From NCBI GenBank assembly GCA_047973085.1, contig JBKEBI010000074.1, forward strand, positions 1 to 23,490: a DNA stretch of 23,490 bases, given 5' to 3'. This document shows, piece by piece, positions 7,943 to 14,479 of the stretch (positions are counted from its first letter, which is position 1; each line of letters starts with the position of its first letter). The notes beneath the pieces are model-generated. The model saw nothing but the letters and a program-made list of their open reading frames with translations. It searched no databases and was not told the origin of the DNA. This DNA comes from JBKEDG01 sp047973085. Its GTDB lineage: Bacteria > Bacillota_I > Bacilli_A > JBKEDG01. Both the position numbers and the translations under genes were made by a program.

Positions 7943-8729
7943 ATAAAATAATTAATGCAATAATTCCAACTATCATACAATAATAGCTAAAATATACAAT
8001 TTTTCCATTTACAACAATATTTTTAAACCATTTTGTTGTAAAAAAGGTAACTATAAATGCAATAAGAGTTCCTATAAACATTTTCATACTATTTTCATTT
8101 AATGAAATATCACCAATTTTACTAAAAAAAACTCCTAAACTAATCGGAATATACATTAAAAATGAGAAATCAAAGGCAACGCTTCTTTTTAAATCTTTAA
8201 ACATCGAACCAACAATTGTTGCACCACTTCTACTAATTCCTGGTAGTAATGCAACTGACTGTGCTCCACCGATAAATAGTGCATCGCTAATTTTCATATC
8301 AGCAATTTCTTTTTTTCCGTTAAAGTTTCGTATAAGAAATAAAAATATTGCAGTAACAATTAGCATTGCTCCTGTTGTGTATCCGTTTGTAAAATACTTT
8401 TCAATAAAATCTTCTAATGTAAATCCAATAATTGCAGCAGGAATGCTTGCAAAAAATACTAAATAGAAATATTTAAAATCATTTTTGTATTTTATTTCTT
8501 TTGTTTTAAGGTATTTTATAGTATTACTAAATATTTTTTTTAGCAATTTTCTATATAAAATAATAATGGCCATTAATGAACCAAAATTAAGAAAGACTTC
8601 GTAAGTTAAGTCTGTATTATCAATCTTCATAAATTCTTGAAGTAGCTCTAAATGTCCACTTGATGAAATTGGAAGTGGTTCAGTTATACCTTGTAAAAGT
8701 CCAAGAATTATTGCTTCAATATATGACAT
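7941..8729 (-). CDS. uppP: Undecaprenyl-diphosphate phosphatase
   Basis: UppP (BacA) removes a phosphate from undecaprenyl diphosphate, regenerating the lipid carrier for peptidoglycan and teichoic acid synthesis at the membrane; overproduction in other bacteria gives bacitracin tolerance. Visible motifs are the N-terminal (Q/E)xxxE-type QGITE followed by PLPISSSGH, and the second signature GAQSVALLPGISRSG. These bracket the active site, with Ser, His and Arg conserved. About eight membrane segments and 262 residues are normal. A GTG at 8735 is in frame, but ATG 8729 has AGGGG at 5 nt spacing and begins with the usual MSYIEAIILGLLQG pattern, so I prefer it. The gene follows the TPR protein directly and is probably co-transcribed from the promoter at about 9155-9168. 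Confidence 0.92.
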   Translation of the reverse strand: MSYIEAIILGLLQGITEPLPISSSGHLELLQEFMKIDNTDLTYEVFLNFGSLMAIIILYRKLLKKIFSNTIKYLKTKEIKYKNDFKYFYLVFFASIPAAIIGFTLEDFIEKYFTNGYTTGAMLIVTAIFLFLIRNFNGKKEIADMKISDALFIGGAQSVALLPGISRSGATIVGSMFKDLKRSVAFDFSFLMYIPISLGVFFSKIGDISLNENSMKMFIGTLIAFIVTFFTTKWFKNIVVNGKIVYFSYYCMIVGIIALIIL

Positions 8730-8737
8730 AGCCACCC

Positions 8738-9133
8738 CTAATTTAATACATCATCTATCAAAGAAAGTAATTCTTCATGACCATAGAATGCATTTTCTCC
8801 ATCAATTTGATATGCTTTTAAAAAATAAAATTTGGCTTTCTCAATATCACCTAAAGCTCCAATACATTGTCCTAGTCTAAGCATTACAAAAGAACTATTT
8901 TCAACATCAGGATCTTTTAGTGAATTCATAAAATATTGTTTAGCGTTTTCGCAGTCTTTAAGTTTAAAGTAACTATCAGCAATAGATATTTCTACATCTG
9001 CATAGTATAATTCAAAAGTTTCTTCATTAATTAGATTTTGTGCTTGTTTATATTTTTCAATTGCTTCAACATATTTTTCTTCTTTAAAAAGTAAATCTCC
9101 CTGATTTATAAAATCAACAATTTGTTTTTTCAT
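8738..9133 (-). CDS. Small tetratricopeptide-repeat (TPR) protein
   Basis: A 131-residue soluble, helical protein with about three TPR units. The first covers residues about 6-38 (GDLLFKEEKYVEAIEKYKQA), the second about 43-75 (the DSYFKLKDCENAKQYFMNSL part) and the third about 80-112 (LRLGQCIGALGDIEKAKFYFLKAY). There is no signal peptide or membrane segment, so a cytoplasmic scaffold or adaptor is likely; no partner can be named. The ATG has AGGAGG upstream. It is the first gene of the uppP cluster and ends 8 bp before the uppP ATG, whose ribosome binding site overlaps its stop. Confidence 0.8.
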   Translation of the reverse strand: MKKQIVDFINQGDLLFKEEKYVEAIEKYKQAQNLINEETFELYYADVEISIADSYFKLKDCENAKQYFMNSLKDPDVENSSFVMLRLGQCIGALGDIEKAKFYFLKAYQIDGENAFYGHEELLSLIDDVLN

Positions 9134-9154
9134 ACCATACCTCCTAAAATCTCT

Positions 9155-9168
9155 ATTATATTATATCA
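9155..9168 (-). promoter_or_regulatory. Extended -10 promoter of the TPR-uppP operon
   Basis: The minus strand shows TG-A-TATAAT (9168-9160), an extended -10 element, overlapped by a second TATAAT (9160-9155). No good -35 is seen, as is common for extended -10 promoters. It lies 22 bp upstream of the TPR ATG. Confidence 0.6.
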
Positions 9169-9202
9169 TATTTGGTATATTTTTTATTAAAAGATTGTTA
9201 TA

Positions 9203-9240
9203 TATAATAAAAAGGATAAAATAAAATAATTTCATCCTTT
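9203..9240 (-). terminator. Intrinsic terminator of glnA
   Basis: Arms 9229-9240 and 9211-9222 form a 12-bp stem with one G-U pair in the minus-strand RNA. The loop is 6 nt, and TTATT-rich sequence follows 20 bp past the glnA stop. Confidence 0.85.
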
Positions 9241-9260
9241 AATTATAAACTTCATGTTTA

Positions 9261-10601
9261 TTAATACTTGTATAAATATTTTTTAAGCTCCCACTCATGA
9301 ACTTCTATTTGATATTCTTCCCAAGTTTTATTTATAGCAAATACAAATTTATTATATGTATGATCACCTAAAGCATCTTTTATTAGCGAAGAATTTTTCA
9401 CCTCTTTAAGAGCATCATATAAATTGTTTGGAAGATTTTTTATTCCTGCTTCTTCTCTTTCTTCTCTTGTTAATTTGAACAAATTTTCATATGTTGGGTT
9501 TGGACATCTCAAATTATTTGAAATTCCATCAAGTCCCGCTTCTAAAATAACTGCAAGCGCTAAATAGGGATTGCATGTTGGATCTACGCTTCTAATTTCA
9601 ATTCTTGTTCCCATTTTTCTAGACGCTGGGATTCTAATAAATGAACTTCTATTTTGAGGAGACCAAGCAATATAGCATGGAGCTTCAAATCCTGGTGTAA
9701 GCCTTTTATATGAATTTACTGTTGGGTTTGTTACTCCAGTAATTGATCTGGCATGTTTCATAATTCCCGCCATAAATCTATAACAAGTATCTGAAAGTTC
9801 TAATTTATTATTTGGATCATAAAATGCATTATTATTATCTTTATCAAACAAAGAACAGTTTGTATGCATTCCATTACCAGGAAGGCCTTTTATTGGTTTT
9901 GGAATAAATGTTGCGTACATATTATGTTTACGAGCATTGTTTTTTACTACTGCTTTAAATGTTTGTAAGTTATCACAAGCTTCAACTGCATTGGCATATT
10001 TAAAATTCACTTCATGTTGACCAGGACCAACTTCATGATGACTAGCTTCAACACTAAATCCTAGTTGTTCAAGTTCTAGCACAATATCTCGTCTTACATC
10101 TTCATTTTGATCAAATGGTGATTGGTCAAAATAGCTTCCGTGATCTGTCAATTTTAAAACAGGATTTTTATCTTCATCAGTTTTGAATAAGTAAAACTCC
10201 GGTTCAAATCCTATATTGAATGAAGAAAACCCTAAATCGTTAGCTTTTTTCATTACTTGTTTCAATATTTGGCGTGGATCACCATCAAATGGAGTTCCAT
10301 CAGTTTTATATACATCACATATCAATCTTGCTACTTTTCCATACTTTGTTTGCTCAAAGTCAAGGATTAGCCAAGTATTAAGATCGGGCATTAAATACAT
10401 ATCCGTTTCTTTTATTCTAACAAACCCTTCAATTGAAGATCCATCAAACATTACTTTTCCATTAAATGCTTCTTCAAGTTCAGAGGTTGGAATTTCAACA
10501 TTCTTTAGTGTTCCCATCATATCGGTAAATTGCAATCTAATATATTTTACATTTTCTGCTTTTACTTGTTCCCAAATTTGTTCTTTAGTAATATTTGTCA
10601 T
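9261..10601 (-). CDS. glnA: Glutamine synthetase, type I-alpha
   Basis: ATP-dependent ligation of ammonia to glutamate, the main entry of nitrogen; a cytoplasmic dodecamer in this family. The 446-residue length is that of the Firmicute GSI-alpha type. Seen: DGSSIEGF (53-60) followed by R62, the arginine that mediates glutamine feedback inhibition in B. subtilis; metal-binding EPEFYLF (133-139); the GPGQHEVNF block; NGMHTNCS; the ATP-binding NPTVNSYKRL loop; and RIEIRSVDPTCNPY. The region where GSI-beta enzymes are adenylylated lacks the usual surroundings, so adenylylation control is unlikely. The ATG overlaps the tadA stop as ATGA, and AGGAGG precedes it, so glnA is coupled to tadA. No GlnR-type operator or separate promoter was found before it. 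The right-hand glm genes consume glutamate, its substrate. Confidence 0.97.
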   Translation of the reverse strand: MTNITKEQIWEQVKAENVKYIRLQFTDMMGTLKNVEIPTSELEEAFNGKVMFDGSSIEGFVRIKETDMYLMPDLNTWLILDFEQTKYGKVARLICDVYKTDGTPFDGDPRQILKQVMKKANDLGFSSFNIGFEPEFYLFKTDEDKNPVLKLTDHGSYFDQSPFDQNEDVRRDIVLELEQLGFSVEASHHEVGPGQHEVNFKYANAVEACDNLQTFKAVVKNNARKHNMYATFIPKPIKGLPGNGMHTNCSLFDKDNNNAFYDPNNKLELSDTCYRFMAGIMKHARSITGVTNPTVNSYKRLTPGFEAPCYIAWSPQNRSSFIRIPASRKMGTRIEIRSVDPTCNPYLALAVILEAGLDGISNNLRCPNPTYENLFKLTREEREEAGIKNLPNNLYDALKEVKNSSLIKDALGDHTYNKFVFAINKTWEEYQIEVHEWELKKYLYKY

Positions 10602-11050
10602 TTTGTCCTCCTTAGGCTTTTAAAAAAGTCTTTAACTAATTTCGAGCACTCTTCTTTAAGAATCCCCTCTTCATATTCCACTTGATGATTAAATAGCTTC
10701 TCATTAAATAAATTGTATAACGAAACAACACATCCAGCTTTTGGATCTCTAGCTCCAAAGTAAACTTTTTTTATACGTGATTGTATAATTGCTCCACTGC
10801 ACATTTGGCAAGGCTCAATTGTTACATAAAGTTCACAATTTTCAAGTACCCAATTATCTAAATTTTTATTTGCATCAATAATTGCATTGATTTCAGCATG
10901 ACCTATAGAACTTTTTAGCTTATTTCTAGTATTGTAGCCTCTACCAATAATTTTATTGTCTTTGACTATAACACATCCAATAGGAACATCATTATTTTTC
11001 AATGCTTTTTTTGCTTCGATGATTGCTTCATTCATAAAAAAATTATTCAT
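10598..11050 (-). CDS. tadA: tRNA-specific adenosine(34) deaminase
   Basis: TadA converts adenosine 34 to inosine in the anticodon of tRNA-Arg(ACG), allowing it to decode several Arg codons. The cytidine-deaminase fold shows both zinc signatures: HAE (51-53, with the catalytic Glu) and PCQMC (80-84). The 150-residue length is typical. Start ATG 11050 has AAGGAG 5 nt upstream, placed right after the poly-T tail of the SRP RNA gene, so it may be transcribed by readthrough from the SRP RNA promoter. In B. subtilis tadA also neighbours the SRP RNA gene, but on its other side. The gene ends with TGA overlapping glnA. Confidence 0.95.
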   Translation of the reverse strand: MNNFFMNEAIIEAKKALKNNDVPIGCVIVKDNKIIGRGYNTRNKLKSSIGHAEINAIIDANKNLDNWVLENCELYVTIEPCQMCSGAIIQSRIKKVYFGARDPKAGCVVSLYNLFNEKLFNHQVEYEEGILKEECSKLVKDFFKSLRRTK

Positions 11051-11069
11051 AAAAACTCCTTAGTTAATA

Positions 11070-11146
11070 AAAAAGCGCACACACTCAGGGAGTTTTAAGG
11101 CTGCTACCTTCCGGTCCTGACCTGGTTCAACTATAAATGTTGCGCA
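11070..11146 (-). ncRNA. ffs: Signal recognition particle RNA (4.5S-like, short form)
   Basis: The minus strand carries the near-invariant SRP domain IV core: CAGGTCAGGACCGGAAGG then TAGCAGCC, with the GGAA tetraloop and the symmetric and asymmetric loops that bind Ffh. A closing stem GCGCA/TGCGC joins the ends (11145 and 11075), and a run of six T follows (11074-11069), so the closing stem doubles as terminator. The RNA is only about 71 nt, lacking the Alu domain of B. subtilis scRNA (about 270 nt); short forms are known in Mollicutes and in many other bacteria. Confidence 0.95.
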
Positions 11147-11151
11147 ATTAC

Positions 11152-11180
11152 ATTATACAATACTTTTAAACTTATAACAA
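11152..11180 (-). promoter_or_regulatory. Sigma-A-type promoter of the SRP RNA gene
   Basis: On the minus strand a -35 TTGTTA (11180-11175), an exact 17-bp spacer and a consensus -10 TATAAT (11157-11152) lie 7 bp before the RNA's closing stem, so transcription should start at about 11145. It may also feed tadA and glnA. Confidence 0.8.
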
Positions 11181-11193
11181 CATTTTTATATTA

Positions 11194-11234
11194 ATTTATT
11201 AAAATTAAAAATACAAAAAATAATTTTAATAAAT
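11194..11234. repeat. Perfect 14-bp inverted repeat in the intergenic region
   Basis: ATTTATTAAAATTA (11194-11207) and its exact reverse complement TAATTTTAATAAAT (11221-11234) flank a 13-bp A-rich spacer. It lies between the SRP RNA promoter and the divergent small gene at 11344. It could be a regulator site, an RNA hairpin, or chance in AT-rich DNA. Confidence 0.6.
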
Positions 11235-11284
11235 GTCTATACAATTTAAGTTTTAGTGATAGTTTATAGCAAAAATAAAATAAC

Positions 11285-11313
11285 TTTACAAAATGATTTA
11301 TGAGTGTTATTAT
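11285..11313 (+). promoter_or_regulatory. Promoter of the small LPTTG protein gene
   Basis: TTTACA (11285-11290), a 17-bp spacer and TATTAT (11308-11313) lie about 30 bp before the start codon. An overlapping TATAAT at 11313-11318 is an alternative -10. Confidence 0.55.
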
Positions 11314-11343
11314 ATAATAAATAGAAATATGGAGGTATTCTTT

Positions 11344-11472
11344 ATGTTACCAACTACAGGATATGTTAATTATATTTACATATTAGGCGCATGCTTACTA
11401 GTTTTAATTTTAGCAAGGCTTATTTATGTAGTTTTAAAGAAACGAAAGCAAGAAAGAAATAGAGAGGATTAA
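11344..11472 (+). CDS. 42-residue membrane peptide consisting of a sortase sorting signal
   Basis: Small gene not resembling a known family to me. The ATG has GGAGGT 7 nt upstream, a promoter before that and a terminator overlapping its stop, so it looks like a genuine short gene rather than a fragment. The product begins MLPTTG (sortase motif LPXTG at residues 2-6). One hydrophobic segment follows (about 7-31, interrupted by R25), then a basic tail KKRKQERNRED. That is the layout of a cell-wall sorting signal with no exported protein in front and no signal peptide. It should insert with a tiny N-terminus outside and its tail inside. It might be a sortase substrate, decoy or regulator, or an ordinary small membrane protein whose LPTTG is coincidental. 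An in-frame ATG at 11329 lacks a ribosome binding site. Confidence 0.7.
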   Translation: MLPTTGYVNYIYILGACLLVLILARLIYVVLKKRKQERNRED

Positions 11473-11498
11473 ATACTTAATCTTCTCTATTATTTTAT
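11461..11498 (+). terminator. Terminator of the small gene, possibly bidirectional
   Basis: Arms 11461-11472 and 11477-11488 form a 12-bp stem with one G-U pair and loop ATAC, followed on the plus strand by ATTATTTTAT. On the minus strand the same stem follows the HAD protein stop and is trailed by a moderately T-rich stretch, so it may end both convergent transcripts. Confidence 0.75.
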
Positions 11499-12509
11499 AT
11501 TAGCTAATTTTTGAATTATGGCTACTGAAGTTTCAATTGTTTCATGGGTATTTTCGTAATATAATTCAGTAGGAACTGAAATATAAAGATCTCTAAATCT
11601 ACTTTCTTCTTGATTTCTTGAAAATGCTATAGTTAAAATTTCTTCAGACTTTACAATTGTACTAAATCTATTAGAATACTCAAAAGGATTAATAATTAAG
11701 TTTAATTCTTTAGTACTTTTATTTTCTTTCATATAATTTTTTAATAAATCAAAATTATTTTCTTGTATAAATAGGTAACATTTATTTAAGAAACTTGTGA
11801 AGTCATTTCTAGTATTTTCAGTAATATTTTTTTCAACTTCAAATTTGTCAAGAACAAATTCTTTAATGAAATCTAAATAATTTATCGTATTATGATTAAT
11901 TATTGCTGATTTAAAATAATAAGCAAGTTTCGGTTCTATTACAATATTTTTTAAAACTTCATTGCTTGTAAGTAATGTAAATAATTTAAAGTTAGAAATT
12001 ACGATTCCACCTTTTGGATGAAATACGGTATTATATTGATTATTAAATTTTATTCCGATTCCACCGTCATCTTCCCATTCAATAATATTACTAGAATAAT
12101 CATCAACTAATATACAATCATGAATTGAATTTAAGTTAAATAATTCTATCAGATGTGTAGATTTTTTAACTCCAATAGAAACTGTAATGTATTTAGGACG
12201 TCCATCTTTATCTTTTAAATTTAATAATTCTTCAACAGAAATATTAAAAAGTTTAGCTAACCTTTCTCTTTTGTATTTTTCATATATTTGATTGGCAGTT
12301 TTTGTTAAAATATATACGTTATCAAGTTTAAATATTTCTTTTAAGCTCTCAACATCAGAACAAACACTACTTTCATACATTCTCATAATTGCGGATTCAT
12401 TTGAAATAGGATCAACTCCAAATATTTTATGCAACCTTCCCTCAGTTTTTGAGTTATAGAAAGTTGTGTGTTCTAAAATAGTATTATCAACATCAATAAA
12501 TAATTTCAT
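11490..12509 (-). CDS. HAD-superfamily phosphatase (nucleotidase-like) with unknown C-terminal domain
   Basis: A 339-residue protein. The N-terminal 170 residues form a HAD phosphatase-like domain: motif I DVDNT (D6, D8), motif II Thr in ILTKT (about 69-71), a Lys candidate for motif III (115/116) and motif IV DD (136-137) in LVDDYSSN. The spacing resembles the 5'(3')-deoxyribonucleotidase branch. Residues about 180-339 match nothing I recognise and hold no obvious membrane segment. The start is ATG 12509, with AAGGAG 6 nt upstream. An upstream in-frame start would run 83 bp into tdk and is rejected. It follows the tdk stop by one base, so translation is coupled. A deoxynucleotidase beside thymidine kinase would make a dTMP/thymidine cycle; this is inference. 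Confidence 0.75.
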   Translation of the reverse strand: MKLFIDVDNTILEHTTFYNSKTEGRLHKIFGVDPISNESAIMRMYESSVCSDVESLKEIFKLDNVYILTKTANQIYEKYKRERLAKLFNISVEELLNLKDKDGRPKYITVSIGVKKSTHLIELFNLNSIHDCILVDDYSSNIIEWEDDGGIGIKFNNQYNTVFHPKGGIVISNFKLFTLLTSNEVLKNIVIEPKLAYYFKSAIINHNTINYLDFIKEFVLDKFEVEKNITENTRNDFTSFLNKCYLFIQENNFDLLKNYMKENKSTKELNLIINPFEYSNRFSTIVKSEEILTIAFSRNQEESRFRDLYISVPTELYYENTHETIETSVAIIQKLANIK

Positions 12510-12510
12510 T

Positions 12511-13095
12511 TTAAACTCCTTCCATTTCTTTTCGCTTTTCAAAGTAGCAACTTGGGCATAGTGAAACATATTCAATATGTGCTCCATCATCAATTGCTAC
12601 TTGATCACCTACAAATACCCATTTGCCATTAACCTTTCTTGTATTATGCATTGCCTTTTTCCCACAAGTACAAATTGTTTTTAATTCTTCTAAACTGTGA
12701 GCGATTAATAGCAATCTTTCACTCCCCAAGAATCCTTCTGTTCTAAAATCAGTTCTAAGGCCATAACAAATTACAGGAATATTTTTAACTACTGCAATTT
12801 CATACATTTGATCAATATGGTCTTTTGTAAAAAACTGTGCCTCATCTACTAGAATGCAACTAATATTATCATAGTCTTTAATTTTATTTATAATATTATC
12901 ATTCTCTTTAATTATAAGGTCAACTTCTCTTTTAACATTAAGTCTTGAAACAACAAAACTTTCACCTTTAGAATCAAAATCTCTTTTAAGTAGTAATACT
13001 TTCATCCCACGCTCTTCATAATTGTGTGCGACTTGTAATAATGCGGTACTTTTCCCACTGTTCATTGCTCCATAGCGAAAATATAGCTTTGCCAT
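12511..13095 (-). CDS. tdk: Thymidine kinase (type II)
   Basis: Cytoplasmic salvage enzyme that phosphorylates thymidine (and deoxyuridine) with ATP to dTMP. Seen: P-loop GAMNSGKST (9-17), DEAQFF (84-89, with the catalytic Glu E85), the GLRTDF block, and a structural zinc site C142, C144, C180, C183. The length of 194 residues is standard. The ATG overlaps the stop of the upstream YfhP-like gene as TAATG; GGGAG lies about 10 nt before. It is the middle gene of a three-gene operon and is followed after one base by the HAD phosphatase. Confidence 0.96.
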   Translation of the reverse strand: MAKLYFRYGAMNSGKSTALLQVAHNYEERGMKVLLLKRDFDSKGESFVVSRLNVKREVDLIIKENDNIINKIKDYDNISCILVDEAQFFTKDHIDQMYEIAVVKNIPVICYGLRTDFRTEGFLGSERLLLIAHSLEELKTICTCGKKAMHNTRKVNGKWVFVGDQVAIDDGAHIEYVSLCPSCYFEKRKEMEGV

Positions 13096-14138
13096 TAATT
13101 CATTCTCCCTTTTTTTCTAGATAAAATTTTATAGAAATTTTTAATACTGATTGGATGTTCTACCATTTTATATAATGTTTCATCTCCAGTAGTAAATCCA
13201 ACATATGTATTATCAATTTTTTTGGTCTTATTATTTACATAAATTACACAATTAAATAGATAAATATAATTTTTATTAACTTTTGTATAGTATGTTAAAT
13301 CTTTGATTCGTATTTCAGTAATTTTTTCACGCTTTTTTATATCCCAATTATACACTTTAGAAAATTTTAAAAATATTTTTAAATTCTTGTCATGCTTAAT
13401 AATATTCCAAAGGTCTTCATCTATCGTTCTCTGTTTTTTTTGTGTTTGTAAAACGACTAGAGATTTTCCATTTAACTCACCTATATGGTAGAGACCATCG
13501 TAAGTTTGAGCTACAAATTTCCACTGATGTGGAGAAGTCTTTGAAGTTAAATAAATTCTTTTAGTATTTTTAAAATGACTTCTTATTTGAATTGCTCTAA
13601 ACTCTCTTCGTAGTGTTAGTGTTAGTAGATAAACTACAGTAAAAGTAATAGCTAGTGTAAAGTAAATCATTCCATTTATATTAAAAATAAAATATAATAG
13701 GGATCCTATTGAAAATGTTCCTAAAATAATATAGTCTATTGTGTATGTTGCACCAACTGAGAGCCACTTATCTTGAAAGGGCCATAACAGTTTAATCCCA
13801 TAATTATTAAAGATATCAGTAGTTAAATGAAAAGCAATTGAAATGAATATCCAGCCGGATAAAATATTATTTAAATGGCTTGGAAGATACATGTTCGCTA
13901 GTAAATTTATTAAAAGTGTAAATACAATTAACATTATAATTGAGTGGGTAAATCCACGATGATTGTTAATGTAACTCTTGTTTCCTCCTAATTTTGTAAT
14001 AACATCTATATCAGGAATTACAGAAGCTGTAATAATGGTTGCGTATGTAAGAACTGCATATTCACTATCCACTGCTCCAGAACTAAGAGCAAGAATGGAA
14101 ATACCAGTACCCATCGAAATATGACTAAGTGAATCCAT
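13095..14138 (-). CDS. YfhP/YdjM-like membrane-bound metal-dependent hydrolase
   Basis: Membrane protein of the YdjM/DUF457 (PF04307) family, similar in layout to B. subtilis YfhP. The N-terminal half (1-175) has about four to five membrane segments. It also carries the family's metal-site residues: H6 in the DSLSHISMG start, PDID (42-45), HRGFTHS (60-66) and H104/D108 in HLTTDIFNNYG, followed by LLWPF. The C-terminal half is a soluble region of about 150 residues rich in Lys and Tyr, with no recognised domain. The biochemical reaction is not established for the family. Start ATG 14138 has AGGAGGTGG upstream and the promoter at 14160-14188. It heads the operon with tdk and the HAD phosphatase, overlapping tdk by one base. 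Confidence 0.82.
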   Translation of the reverse strand: MDSLSHISMGTGISILALSSGAVDSEYAVLTYATIITASVIPDIDVITKLGGNKSYINNHRGFTHSIIMLIVFTLLINLLANMYLPSHLNNILSGWIFISIAFHLTTDIFNNYGIKLLWPFQDKWLSVGATYTIDYIILGTFSIGSLLYFIFNINGMIYFTLAITFTVVYLLTLTLRREFRAIQIRSHFKNTKRIYLTSKTSPHQWKFVAQTYDGLYHIGELNGKSLVVLQTQKKQRTIDEDLWNIIKHDKNLKIFLKFSKVYNWDIKKREKITEIRIKDLTYYTKVNKNYIYLFNCVIYVNNKTKKIDNTYVGFTTGDETLYKMVEHPISIKNFYKILSRKKGRMN

Positions 14139-14159
14139 AAGCCACCTCCTCGTTTTCTT

Positions 14160-14188
14160 ATTATACTATAACATTTACTCATTGTCAT
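14160..14188 (-). promoter_or_regulatory. Promoter of the YfhP-like, tdk, HAD operon
   Basis: The minus strand shows ATGACA (14188-14183), a 17-bp spacer and a consensus -10 TATAAT (14165-14160), 21 bp before the ATG. Confidence 0.75.
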
Positions 14189-14367
14189 TTAAATAATTTG
14201 GTATTTTGATGTTAGTTAAATTAAAATAATATCATGTAGATAGAATTTTTTATTTTTATTTTCATTAAATAATTATCACTAATTAAGTATATCTTAATTT
14301 AGATTCTACTGAAAAACTTGTTTACTTCAATTCAAATATACTTAGATATACAATAAACTTTAATGTA

Positions 14368-14396
14368 TTGACATTTAAGTAGTTTGATGATAATCT
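14368..14396 (+). promoter_or_regulatory. Candidate promoter of the sugar ABC operon
   Basis: A perfect -35 TTGACA (14368-14373). The -10 is either GATAAT (14389-14394, spacer 15) or TAATCT (14391-14396, spacer 17). Neither combination is ideal, as expected for a regulated promoter. The LacI-type operator lies about 40 bp downstream. Confidence 0.55.
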
Positions 14397-14438
14397 ATAG
14401 GTAAATAACACATGATGAGAAAATTTTTTGAGGTACTT

Positions 14439-14452
14439 TGTTACCGGTTACA
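14439..14452 (+). promoter_or_regulatory. LacI/GntR-type operator
   Basis: TGTTACCGGTTACA is a near-palindrome with a central CCGG, symmetric except for one T-T position pair. It resembles LacI-family operators, including the TGTTACC-type half-sites of E. coli GntR. It lies between the promoter and the ribosome binding site of the binding-protein gene, where a bound repressor would block elongation. The LacI-family regulator encoded just after the operon (19976) is the obvious candidate. Confidence 0.7.
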
Positions 14453-14479
14453 TCGCGTGAATAAAAGGAGGAATAATAA

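Larger units (their letters stand above)
14139..14479. other. AT-rich divergent regulatory region, 341 bp without a gene
   Basis: Holds the minus-strand promoter of the YfhP-like operon at its left end and the sugar operon promoter and operator at its right end. In between I see no ORF with a ribosome binding site. A 7-bp inverted repeat AATTAAG/CTTAATT (14281-14287 and 14293-14299) is followed about 40 bp later by a related TATACTTAGATATAC stretch (14337-14351). These could be sites for a second regulator. Confidence 0.5.

Noticed and set aside
10598..10601. TGA read as tryptophan, as in some Mollicutes
   Set aside because: TGA ends tadA exactly at the glnA ATG, and Trp is TGG throughout the recognised proteins.
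12510..12593. Longer N-terminus of the HAD protein starting inside tdk
   Set aside because: It would overlap tdk by 83 bp; ATG 12509 has its own AAGGAG and begins with the conserved HAD motif.
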